A stretch of 64,000 nt of DNA. It comes from Coturnix japonica (lineage: Eukaryota > Chordata > Aves > Galliformes > Phasianidae). The stretch is taken from NCBI RefSeq assembly GCF_001577835.2, contig NC_029516.1:64146661-64210660 (forward strand). The letters are read 5' to 3'. The notes under the pieces are model-generated. The model worked only from the letters and a program-made list of their open reading frames with translations, had not been told where the DNA came from and searched no databases. This document shows, piece by piece, positions 25,979 to 36,000 of this stretch (positions within the stretch are counted from its first letter, which is position 1; each line of letters begins with the position of its first letter). A program made the translations under genes and the position numbers.

Positions 25979-26196
25979 GGCTGCAGGGCTCAGGCCCAGT
26001 TCAGTGCGACTTGGTGAGGTGAGCAGGGAGGAAGGGGCTGTCTGAAGCTGTCGAGGGAGGGAGGAGGGTTCCCCAGCGCTCGGGGGTCTGAGCTGCCAAC
26101 TCAGCCTCATCCCGATTCTCCCATAGGTTGGCACGCAGAGGACGAAGCCTTGTACTGCTGGGATAGACACTCTGCGAGTGCTCGCTGTTGAAGCGC
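25979..26196 (+). promoter_or_regulatory. Gap holding 5' UTR/promoter of the PHF7-like gene
   Basis: Only 218 bp separate the HSF-like stop from the PHF7-like ATG. A possible acceptor (ATTCTCCCATAG) at 26126 precedes the first coding exon, and a stop codon lies in frame upstream of the ATG, so the PHF7-like protein cannot be a simple fusion to the HSF-like one. A shared upstream promoter with splicing is possible. Confidence 0.4.
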
Positions 26197-28799
26197 ATGA
26201 TGTCCGAGGGGACACAGGAGGCCACCGGCTCCAGAGAGCCAGGTGAGAGCAAAGTATCCCTGCACACAGCTTCCCACCGCCGGGCAGAGGGGTTCTGGGG
26301 GTCTGCCTGCAGCGGAGAGAGGAGGTGGGGGCAGGCAGGGGCTCCCATCTGCCACAGGCAGGGCCCCTCTGCTCCTTGGCCAGGGGGGCTGCGGTTGGGC
26401 TGTGGCTGCCCACTGGCACTGCTAAGCCTAGGGTATCCCTTCCCCTCCATGGCCTCCAGCCCTGCCCCTCAGCTGGCACAGCTGGCACAGAGCAGCCCCT
26501 GGGACAGCCCCCAGGGGCACCTGGCCCCACAAGGCACTCACGACTGTTACTCTCTCCTCTCCAGCATGCGTGCTCTGTGGCCGAGTGGATGACAAGCCAT
26601 CCATCTTCGGCAAGAGATACGAGATGTATGGGCTGTGTTTCCATGCATATTGTGTGGTGAGTTCCCTCGTGGCTCCTGACACCTTCCTCCAACCAGTGGT
26701 TCCCTCCTTTCTGCATTAACTAAATCACACTCTTTCCTCCTGTTCAGGGATTTGCCAACGGTCTTTGCCAACATGGCATAGACAATCAAAACAGGGGACT
26801 TTTTCACATTGAACACCTCATTGACTTGATGAGGGTGGCAGCGCAGAAGGTGAGCACCGGACCGGAACAGGGAGCTTGGTGCCAGGAGAGGCACGGCGAG
26901 CTTAGCCTGGTCCCAAGAAAGCAATCCCAGCCCCTCCTCCCAGCTCCAGGAGAAATTCCTGCTCTTGCAGACCAGCCCTGTTCACCAGGCAGCTCTGCAC
27001 AGTGCCACCCAGCCCTGCCCACATCCTGTGCCCTGCCCAGAGGTGCGGGGCCCGCTGCGTAGGCCCTGAGCCTGCAGCTGATGGGGCTGCTCTGCTCTTT
27101 CCAGCTTTGCTTCGTCTGCGGCAAAATGGGGGCCAGCGTCACCTGCGCAGAGCCGGGCTGCACGCGGAGCTTCCATTTCCCCTGCGCCCAAGAGGGTCAA
27201 TGTGTCACCCAACACTTTGGAGACCACAGGTAAGGGCTCCCAGCTGTCACCTGTGGGCCTCCAACCCTGCTGTCAGCACCAGCCAAAGCAGCGAGGAACG
27301 CGCTGTGACGCCTCCCAGCAGCCTGACAGAGCCAGAGCCAAGGCCTGGGGCTCCTTCCCCTCTGCCTCTTGCAGCCTCTCACCTGCACCATTCCTTCATT
27401 CGTCCACGGTCCTTCTGCTGGGAGCACCTCCCGCACCAGCCAGTGGAGACAGCACCGATGCAGGACACCACCCTGCATCATCTGCTTGGGAGCCCGTGGG
27501 TGACAGCAGGTCATATGTCACCCATGGTGTGCCCAGCCTGCCAGCACGCCTGGTTCCACCGGGCCTGCATCCAGGTAGGAGCCCTCCCCTCGCCCCGCAG
27601 GCACCGCAGGCGCTCAGCAGCACCAGGCCCGGCTCACACTCAGCGCTGCTTGTGTTTCTGCTGCAGAAAATGGCCAAGAGCGCTGGGCTTCGCTGTTTCC
27701 AGTGCCCTCTCTGCCGAGACAGAGAGAGGTTCGTACAGGAAATGCTCAACTTGGGGATCTACATCCCAGTCAGGTTGGTGTCTTTCAGCCAGCTCTCGAG
27801 ACGGGAGGGCACAAGAGCTGTGCCCGCCCAAGGACTGCCCCGGCAGGCCTGGCCCTTTGCTGCAGGGCTGGCTTTGTTCAGTCTTAGTCTAGAGGCACTC
27901 AGAGCTCATCACATTCCCACTCTTCTCTGGCAGGAAACCCAAGTGGGAGCGCAACCGTGCCTACGCAGCACTGGGAGTTCGGCACGGACGCTGCGATGCC
28001 AGCGACTGCCGTCACCCCCATGGCAGGGAGCAGAGAGAGGGAGAGGGGTGAGTGACCTCAGCTGCCCTCTGGGGCTCTGCGTGGCATCGCAGCCTCACCA
28101 CAGGCTGCGGGAGCACAGACCGAGCACCAGAGCTGTGCCGGGCACTCCCTGGCTCAGGGCACTTTGTCCTCACGGCCACAACCCGTTGCTTTCCACAGGC
28201 CCTGGCAGCTGCTCCTCTGCAGCTCCTGTGCTGCACAAGGCACGCACCGACTGTGCTCCAACCTGAGTCCCAGCACCACCAGCTGGGAGTGCGCCAGCTG
28301 TGCTGGAGAGGGCACCGGTAAGAGGCCAACAGCCGCGTGCTGCCGGGCTGGGGCCAGGCGAGGCCTCGCTCCAGTCCCTTTGGCCCACGACGGATGGGAG
28401 CCCGTCCCACCACGGGGCTGGAGATCTGTCCCGCTCACCTTCCTGTCTTTCCTTACAGCCTCCGGCACCAACTCGGACAGCGCTGGCCCCAACACCGCCA
28501 GCCAGCAGGGACCGGGGCCGTCCCAAAGCTCCGCAGGACAGCAGAGCAGCAGCTCCGACACCACCAGCCAGGCACCGTCGGAGCCGGATCCCACTTCCCA
28601 GGTGCCTGAGCTGCTCTCCGGGCAGCCGGGGCGGGCGCGGACTCGAAGCCGCTCGCCCCTCGATCGTCGGGCTGCAGACACCGACAGCCAGCCCCGAAGA
28701 CGCCTTAGGAGCCGGTCCAGGCGGCGAGGGCCAGCCCAGGGGCGGAGCCGCTCCCGGGCACCACGTCGGGCCCGGCGCATCACCAGCCGGCCCCGCTGA
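26197..28799 (+). CDS. PHF7-like protein (ePHD/RING-type), exon 5 damaged
   Basis: PHF7 is a histone-binding E3 ubiquitin ligase that acts in nuclei of male germ cells; this copy belongs to the PHF7/G2E3 family. Exons: 26197-26242, 26565-26656, 26748-26849, 27105-27229, 27409-27574, 27667-27773, 27934-28047, 28199-28317, 28459-28799. All phases agree and give 403 residues. The ePHD spans 17-128: ACVLCGRVDD, CFHAYCV, the exon-3 helix, LCFVCGKMGA, RSFHFPCA and FCWEH. A second zinc module (about 140-199) keeps MVCPACQHAWFHRACIQ and CFQCPLCRDRERF. A third Cys-rich part is at 258-286 (CSSCAAQGTHRLCSN, WECASCAG). The tail, 292-403, is Ser/Gln-rich then Arg/Ser-rich (RTRSRSPLDRR). Oddities: exon 5 is preceded by CG, not AG, and its first CxxC pair is missing because CIIC is read out of frame. 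The copy may be a young pseudogene, or exon 5 may carry assembly errors. Other splice sites are canonical; exon 6 has a weak GTTGGT donor. Confidence 0.85.
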
Positions 28800-28843
28800 T
28801 GCCGTAGGAGCAGCCGTGTCCAAGCTCCGCTTCCTATCCAAAG

Positions 28844-28928
28844 TCATCACGGAATTGTAGGGATTGGAAGGGACCTGTAGAGATCATCGAGTCCAACCCC
28901 CCTGCCAAAGCAGGTTCCCTACACAAAG
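28844..28928 (-). mobile_element. CR1 LINE, 3' tip
   Basis: Minus-strand CR1 end beginning TCATCACGGAATTGTAGGGA and running through CCAACCCCCCTGCCAAAGCA to the CAGGTTCCCTACACA block. This is the same subtype as the copy at 55.6 kb. Confidence 0.9.
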
Positions 28929-28953
28929 TCATCAACTCATCTGAATCCATCCC

Positions 28954-28959
28954 AATAAA
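28954..28959 (+). terminator. Poly(A) signal AATAAA, PHF7-like gene
   Basis: AATAAA in CCATCCCAATAAAACTG, 155 bp after the stop codon and just outside the CR1 tip. The sequence after it is T-rich (GTCAGTTTTCTTCTGCTCTG). Confidence 0.65.
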
Positions 28960-29009
28960 ACTGAATTCCATCATACCACTGTCAGTTTTCTTCTGCTCTG
29001 CCCTTCCTG

Positions 29010-29155
29010 AGCTGGGCAGCTTTAGGGGAGTCAGTGTCCATGGAGGTGCTCCAGAACCGTGGGGATGTGGCACTGAGGGACGCGGGCAGTGGGCTGGTGG
29101 GGGGGGGATGGACATGATGACCTTGGAGGTCTTCGCCAGTCTTAATTCCATGACG
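29010..29155 (+). mobile_element. CR1 LINE, 3' fragment
   Basis: Plus-strand CR1 3' sequence: GAGTCAGTGTCCATGGAGGT, then GTGGCACTGAGGGAC and GACCTTGGAGGTCTTCGCCA. It includes a G-run at 29098-29107. Its orientation is opposite to the neighbouring tip at 28.85 kb, so there were two separate insertions. Confidence 0.85.
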
Positions 29156-29172
29156 CAAGTATCCGACGGGTT

Positions 29173-30181
29173 TTGGGTACTCACCTTCACTACTACTCAC
29201 ATGGAAGACAATGCAAAGTCAGCCTTAGTTTAGGTGATGCTCCCGCCAAGAACACGTCCAGCCAGAGCAGCCTTGTGGGAACAAAACGCCCAGCTGAACC
29301 CCATGGCTTGGTGGTACAAATCCAAGCTAAGGGCTTCGAGCTGCTGTCAGCCCACACACTGCTCCACAGCCAGGAGTGCCCAGCCCCGACAGCAAGCGCA
29401 GAGTCTGACAGTGCACGCTGTGCTTACATTGGGAACCCACGGTGCGCTGCCACCGCTGCATTTCAGTAAGGGTAAGCAACCCATGCATCAGTTTGGGGGT
29501 ATTCTTTAATCGCTCTGCTCAATTAGAAACCCCACGTCGTGCCAAGCATCTCAGTAAGTGAAACTGCTCTTAAACATCACATCCCCCCCGGGAGCTGTGG
29601 CTGCCCCTTGGCCCTGCCCTGCAGGAGGCTCTGAAGAGTGCCCCCAGAAGAGCAGCCCATGTGCCTGGGCCACACAGGGAGCAGCTGCCAGGCCAAAGAG
29701 GAGCCGGCAGGCAGTGAAGCCACAAGACATGCAGGCAGCAGCACCCCTGGGGCACCCACCAGCCAATCTCCTTAAGACTGACCACCTGTAAGCCCAAGGA
29801 GGTGATGCTCGCATCCTGCCAGGCCCTGCTGCAGCACCAGCACTGGAACAGTGCCAGGCTCTCCTCCGCTCCATGCTGCCTCCAACCAGCAGCCTGAAGC
29901 TGGCTGCCACTTGCGTTCCTCCAACACAGGGCACTCTGCTCTTTGTAGTCCCTACTTACACACCAGGTGCTCCTCAGCAGGAGTTCCTGCAGCACCCAGA
30001 AACACCAGAGCTGCAGGCTCCCTGGGTCGCCCTGCCTTTCCATGGCTCCTGCTTTGCAATGGCCATGAGGGCAGCAGCCATGACGATGCCACCAGACTGG
30101 CAGCCCCAGGCAGCTCATCACTGCCCAACATGCACCTGCAGCCAGCACTGCGCAGATGCAGGCCATAGGACAGCCCCATAG
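29173..30181 (+). pseudogene. Possible HSF-like gene remnant (C-terminal part), unproven
   Basis: A GC-rich block on the same strand as the two genes upstream. An open frame of about 98 codons (29173-29469) starts LHYYSHGRQC and continues GDAPAKNTSSQSS; LHYY plus the following basic residues recalls the last wing strand of HSF DNA-binding domains. A second frame (29873-30181) carries VPTYTPGAP, WVALPFHGS and the ending HHCPTCTC, a style I associate with C-termini of avian HSFX/HSFY-like proteins. The frames are not continuous with each other and I see no good acceptor at the left end. It could be the tail of a broken HSF-like copy, a displaced exon of the HSF-like gene at 25.2 kb, or chance open frames in GC-rich DNA. 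Confidence 0.25.
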
Positions 30182-30244
30182 TGCTGGATACATTGCAGGC
30201 AGTGTCTCAGCTGCCCCTACTTCCTTGTCCCTTGTCATTGAATC

Positions 30245-30400
30245 CAGATCTCCCTGCCTTTAGTTCAAAGCCAGTTCCCCTTGTCCTATCGCCTACACAC
30301 CCTGGTCAAATGCTTACTTCCCTACCACGCGCAATCTCTCTCTCAGTGTTGGAATGCTGCCATGAGGTGTCCCCATCACCTTCTCTCCTCACTTTTCCCT
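30245..30400 (-). mobile_element. Degraded CR1 fragment
   Basis: Minus-strand CR1 remnant recognised by AGTTCAAAGCCAGTTCCCCT followed by TGTCCTATCGCCTACACACC; the flanks are too diverged to extend. Confidence 0.6.
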
Positions 30401-30501
30401 TTTGCCTCAATGATTTTGCCTCACAAGAAGCACAGGAGTCACAATTGAATACTTCTATCATTTGTACTCAAGAGGTGCAGGTACACCTGCCTTGGATTCC
30501 A

Positions 30502-30520
30502 CATATATATATATATATTA
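30502..30520. repeat. (AT)n microsatellite
   Basis: Uninterrupted ATATAT run of about 18 bp. Confidence 0.9.
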
Positions 30521-30619
30521 AATTTACTCACTTTGGCTTAAGAAGTAATGGAATATCTCTAAACTGGGGAAAAGCAGCTGAAAATTAGGCAAAGATCTCA
30601 CTGTTGCAGCTAATGGTGG

Positions 30620-31527
30620 GAAATGGGGAAGAAGTGGGGCAGATGACACCAAATTGGCTGGGAGTGTGGATTTGCTTGGGGGTAGTGAGGCCCTACAGAG
30701 GGATCTGGACAGGCTGGAGAGCTGGGCTGAAGCCAATGGGATGAGGTTCAACAAGACCAAATGCCGAGTCCTGAGTTTCACCTACAGCAACCCCGGGCGA
30801 CGCTACAGGCTTGGGGCGGAGTGGCTGGAAGACTGTGTAGAGGAAATGGACCTGGGGGTATTGATTGATGCTCGGCTGAACGTGAGCCGACACTGTGCCC
30901 AGGTGGCCAAGAAGGTCAATGGCATCCTGGCTTGCATCAGAAACAGTGCTGCCAGCAGGAACAGGGAAGTGATTGTCCCCCTGTACTCAGCACTGGTGAG
31001 GCCACACCTCAAGTATTGTGTCCAGTTTTGGGCCCCTCACTGCAAGAAAGACATTGAGGCCCTGAAACGTGTTTAAAGGAGGGCTACATAGCTGGTGAGG
31101 GGTCTGGAGCTCAGGCCTTGAGGAGCGGCTGAAGGAGCTGGGATTGTTCAGCCTGGAGAAGAGGAAGCTCAGGGGAGACGTTATTGCTCTCTAATAACTT
31201 CCTGAAGGGAGGTTGTAGTGAGCTGGGGATCGGCATCTTCTCTTGCGCCATTAGTGATAAGACCAGAGGGAATGGTTTCAAGCTACAGCAGGGGTGATAC
31301 AGGATGGACATTAGGAGGTATTACTTCTCAGAAAGGGTGGTGAGGCACTGGAATGAACTGCCCAGGGAGGTAGTGGAGTCACCAACCCTGGGGGTGTTCA
31401 AGGAAAGACTGGACATTTTGTTGAGGGACATAGTTTAGTGGGAGCTATTGGTAATAGGTGAATGGTTGGACTGGATGAACCTGTAGGTCTTTTCCAACCT
31501 TGGTGATTCAATGATTCTATGATTCTA
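30620..31527 (+). mobile_element. CR1 LINE, longest copy, partial reverse transcriptase
   Basis: Plus-strand CR1 of about 900 bp, 5'-truncated. An open frame at 30654-31076 covers the region just after the reverse-transcriptase catalytic motif: [20 protein letters not shown], then [35 protein letters not shown] and [10 protein letters not shown]. It is closed by a stop at the point where CR1 ORF2 normally continues (around 31074). 3' UTR blocks follow (GGAATGAACTGCCCAGGGAG), and the tail is GATTCAATGATTCTATGATT. The nearly clean reading frame makes it one of the younger copies here. It cannot move by itself because the rest of ORF2, including the endonuclease, is absent. Confidence 0.95.
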
Positions 31528-32659
31528 AGTAGGTGTGCATTCATCCACCCTATTTATGACTGAGTATGCCCAAAGGGGCATTAAGATATATTGAGTCCTT
31601 GAAAAAGTGTGAACATATATGTCATTGTACTGCATATGTATGTCTTAACTGTTCAAACGTATAACTTGAACTCTAAGTGATTGTGCTTACTTGTCAAGTC
31701 GCCCAGTACCTATCATGAGGAACAAAGGAATGCCTCTTTCTAACACCACATTGGAGTTAGAGTGTTCTTCCAGGATTTTGGACAACAGTTCATTAAAATG
31801 CAAGACCGAGACTGAGACCGTCCTAAGCAGTTCTACACCAACAGTCAGTAAAAGGAACTGATGAACTTTTCAAGGACTGCCCTGAGATGTACCATCTATT
31901 TCTCACCCCCCTTATACCACTGCTTTTGCTAGTACAGCTATCAAGATCTGATCACTTGCTCCTTAAACGAGTTATTCAATCTACTGGCATTACTCTACTT
32001 TGACACTAATTATTCTGTCTAAAATTAATCCTCCCTTAACTGGAATCTAAGCATTTAGTAATTCTTATGTGGCAAAAATATTAAACTATAAAAATAATAT
32101 GAAGGAAGATGACGTTGTCTCTTCTCTCTCTCTCTCTTTTTTTTTTTTTTCCTTTTCCTTTTTTGTCTTTTCTTTTTGAAGTCTGAATTTTACAGCCTCG
32201 TTTCTGTTGTCCATTGGAGACGAAGAAAATCGAATGAAATATTTTCTTGTGAAAAGTGATGAACTCAGTGTAATTTTCTGATTAGTGTCTGATTTGTTCT
32301 GACGCATTTAGCTCCTTCTGATGCAAATGAGTTGTGTGCAGTAATTCAAACACAACCCTATGTATTTAAGGGACAGGAGACACCATGGTCTCCAGATGTA
32401 TTTTGCATGCCTTTGCAGATGAAACAGCAACTCTGCATTTAATGCTCCAGGTTATTTTGCCTTGTTACACCACCAAAGCAGGTGGTGCTGAAAAGCACAA
32501 CAGCTCAATTATGCTGTGCTTTTTTCAGCCCATCATCTTTCAGCAGAATATTTTTAGTGGGTTGTTTAATGCTAAGAGATGTGGAGAAGTGGGGCAAGGG
32601 ATTGTTGCTACTGTTTTTTACCAACGGGCCACAAAGATGCCTGGAAGCAGCTCCTTTTT
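31528..32659. other. AT-rich spacer without recognised gene
   Basis: No exon, RNA gene or named repeat except a C/T tract at 32120-32185. The 32385-32672 frame has no family features and runs into the next CR1 copy. Confidence 0.5.
32120..32185. repeat. Pyrimidine tract (CT)n/(T)n
   Basis: CTCTCTCTCTCTCTC followed by a T-run and C/T-rich sequence, about 65 bp of almost pure pyrimidine on the plus strand. Confidence 0.85.
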
Positions 32660-33006
32660 GAGTAAAGGCTGAGTAACCTGGGTCACTTCAGCCTGGAGAA
32701 AAGAAGACTGAGAAGGGATCTGATAAATATCTAAAAGGAGGTGGGAGGCAAATGGATGAGGCCAGGCTCTTCTAGGTGGTGTGTAGTGATAGGACAAAGG
32801 GTAATGGTCTAAAACCTGAACAGAAGATGTTCCATACTGAGATCTGGAAGAACTTCTTTATGGTAAGGGTGATTGAGCACTGGAACAGCTTGCTCATAGA
32901 GGCTATGGAGTCTCCTTTTCTGGAGATATCCAAGACCCATCCTAGCTGTGCAATCTTTTGAGGTCCCTTCTAACACCTGAGATTCTGTGATTCTGTGGTT
33001 CTGTGA
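32660..33006 (+). mobile_element. CR1 LINE, 3' part
   Basis: Plus-strand CR1: CTTCAGCCTGGAGAAAAGAA, then AAGAACTTCTTTATGGTAAG, CACTGGAACAGCTTGCTCAT, and the tail GATTCTGTGATTCTGTGGTT. About 350 bp remain and the frame is decayed. Confidence 0.9.
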
Positions 33007-36000
33007 AATTGATTGATTTACCGTTCAACAGAGCTTTCTATAAAGAGCTTCACAGGATCCTCCAGACAGTGAGTATCAGAAAAAGAAAATGTGGCACCCC
33101 TGGGTCAAGGTTAGCCTTTAGGAAAGCATTACCACAAAGAGAAAAGGGTTCAAACAATAGTCAGCATTGGGTATGTTGCCCTGTTAAGAGGAAAAAGTAA
33201 ATTGCTATGTTAAGCTAGGAGAAATTCTCATAAAGCTCTCCTAAAAAATCTGAATTAAGCCCCTGTCCTGCCTGTAGATGGGCACTACATTATCAATGAG
33301 GAAAACTAACTCACTAACACAAGAATCCCAGACTGTGCTCAGATGACGGTGCAGTGCTCCCTGCCTGCCTGGCCCTGTTCCTGTTATTTTCTAAATGGCA
33401 GGACTAATTTTGATCTCTACACTGAAGCACGGCAACATTTTGTGTTATGTGTAAAGAAATATTTATCTCTTTTAATATGCTTCTTCCTCTCTGAAAAACT
33501 TCTTAAGCTGTATTTTCCTTTCATCACCAAAGCGGGAAAGATGCTTTCATCTTCCATCCCTAGTTATAGTTCCCTCACTTCTTCTTTATTAAAGCAAAAA
33601 AAGTCCCCTTTTAGTAGCAGTGTTGTTCAGAACTTTGTTGGGAAATTCTTTGCCCTTGGTAATGCCTCTGACTCCTGAAAGGAAATGGGTAAACTCTCTA
33701 ATTTCAAAATATCTGTGATAAAAAAATCTGTGCTCAGCTCATGGGGAGCACAACGACAAATATATACTGCACAGTATTGGCCTACACCCTGCAGCACCTG
33801 CAGAACAGAGGACAGAAACCAGAGAGCCGAGAATTTCTCACAATAAGAAAGTAGCAGAGATCTTGCAAACAAGTTTGATGATTATTTTGTTTTACCCTCA
33901 AGAGAAATACATAAAGAGTACGTATGAAAGAGACTACAGAAAACTGCAGGAGTCTCTGAAGTCTCCTTCCAGAAAGCCTTCATGGTACCAAGGCCTGCTA
34001 TGTTCCTGTATGTCATACCAACGGGGTTGTTGTAGATTTCATTTCAGAAACTGTTCTTTCATACATGGCTGTTCAATTTCTTTGGCCTGAATGAACTTTT
34101 TTTCAAGACTGTAAAAGGATCCACAGCCCTTTTCTGGTGGTAAATGAAGAAAGTGCACCATTTTCCTAATTGCTCTAATGAAGACTGAGGCACCTTGAAG
34201 TGTATGCAGCGTGAAAATGATAGAAAAGAGAACAGCTTCTTGTTGTTACTTGTGGATTTCTTTACATTCAGGAGTGTGTTTGGGATTGCTTACCCACCTC
34301 TAAACAGCCTTCTACAGGTATCTTGCCATTGCAGTTGTTTATCCTATACCCTTCATATAAGGCTTTGTTATACATACAATGATAACATACAAATGCTTTT
34401 CTACAAACACCTGTTAATCAAACACTTTCAATATCTTGAAGACCAGGGTAAAATTTTCCAGTTTTGAAGATAGCTCCTTTCTTTTTTTTTTTTTTTCCCT
34501 CCAACTCTTGAACTTCTGAATTTGGCTCTATTTTATTATTTCAGCTGACACCAGACCAGTTCAGACTGTTGCTAACTGATTTCAGCTGAACTAAAATAAG
34601 CTTGATTTCAATTAAAATGATCACCTTGGCAGTCTTCTGCATGGGCTCGACTGAATATGTTTAAAATCATCCATCTCAGCAGACCTTGCTTATGCGAGAC
34701 ACTTATGAGCCAAAGGAGACTGAGCCAAGGATACGTTCTGCATTTCAGATAGAAAAGCTAAAAATGCAATAGTAAAATTGGAAGAAAATAAAAATGAAAA
34801 GATCAAGGTTACATGTTTACTAATTAAATAACTATTGATAGTTTAATCTTAACAATTTTTCCTATCAGAGAATGACATTCTATATATTTCTGTCTTGCAA
34901 CTCACTGGTTCTTTCTTCCCACCCCTACAAGCCTCTTTCCTTGTCTGAAGCCCCAGTGCCTGTGATACTGCATTCAGAAAATACCAGCTGAGTCCTTTTA
35001 AGCATTGGTGTAAATAGCTAAATTCAGGGCTATTAAATCTTTTCAGCTTTGTTTTCACAAGTTTTATAGGCATAGAAATGCTATGGCATATTTCAACTCT
35101 GTGATCAGTTTGATTGTCCTGATCTCTTTGTTTAATAAATACATAGTGTTCACTCTGCTTTGTCAGGTTGTGGGTATGTGCATGCGTGTGTGTGAGAGGA
35201 AATTCAATGAGCTTCAGTGCTGAGAGCAGCATGTCATTTCTTGCTCCTCTCAAAGCAAATAGCTGTGATTACAGTTCATGCCCACGAGGAGTAAAGGCTC
35301 TTAATGTGTGTCAGACTTGGGATTCTCAGGTTGCTGCTTTGACACCTGACATGGATAGCAATGTGTGGTGCTTCTGAATTTCTTTAATGGACTTTGAGCA
35401 ACACTTGCAGCCACAGTGACGTTCTCTGCACACTCTTGATTAGCACCTCAGTATAACAACTACATACATGTAGTGGATTTCACACAACCAGAAGCAAAAT
35501 TACTGAAGATGAAAACCAGTCAGAAAATCTTGAACCCCTATTCTGTGTGCTTAAAATAATCTCAGGCCAGACATAGTTCTTAATGCATCACACGCATTGG
35601 CAGATGGAATCTTCAGTTAGCCTAAAGGTTTTGATTCTGAAATAGAAACAATTATGCCATGAAATAAAGTTCATTTCTTGAAGCATAAAAACTTATTAGA
35701 ACTTTAGAATTCCAGGTAGTGATTTGATGATCTGGAGACGTAATGTATAAAATCTGTTATTAAGTCTTAGTAAATCTTTTTCTTTCTGGAACCTGGAAAT
35801 CCATGCATCAGTTCTTTGGTGCAGTTCTGGAGTCTGCTTCCTCACTTATTTATGAGCTGACCATCGTTTTTGTTTTTGTTGGCTATTGCAGCACAAAACG
35901 CATGTAGTCTGTTTTGTCTGGTTACCCTGGGGGCCAAGATCTGCTCGACCTCTTCTTTCATCTGGCTTTGGCAGACAGCAAAAGTAGGCTCATTACAATG

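Larger units (their letters stand above)
28800..28980 (+). other. 3' UTR of the PHF7-like gene with CR1-derived segment
   Basis: It runs from the TGA at 28797 through a CR1 tip (28844-28928) to an AATAAA at 28954-28959. The transposon piece would therefore be part of the mature mRNA. Confidence 0.6.

Noticed and set aside
25694-26716. 340-codon minus-strand open frame
   Set aside because: It runs antisense across HSF-like exons and PHF7-like exons 1-2 in GC-rich DNA and matches no family; the plus-strand exons have splice sites and domains.
25231-28799. A single HSF-PHF7 fusion protein
   Set aside because: The HSF-like frame ends at 25978 and the PHF7-like ATG frame has a stop upstream within the same exon region, so direct fusion is not supported.
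29570-30238. 222-codon minus-strand open frame, Trp- and Cys-rich
   Set aside because: The composition is typical of a chance frame opposite GC-rich sequence; no domain or splice context.
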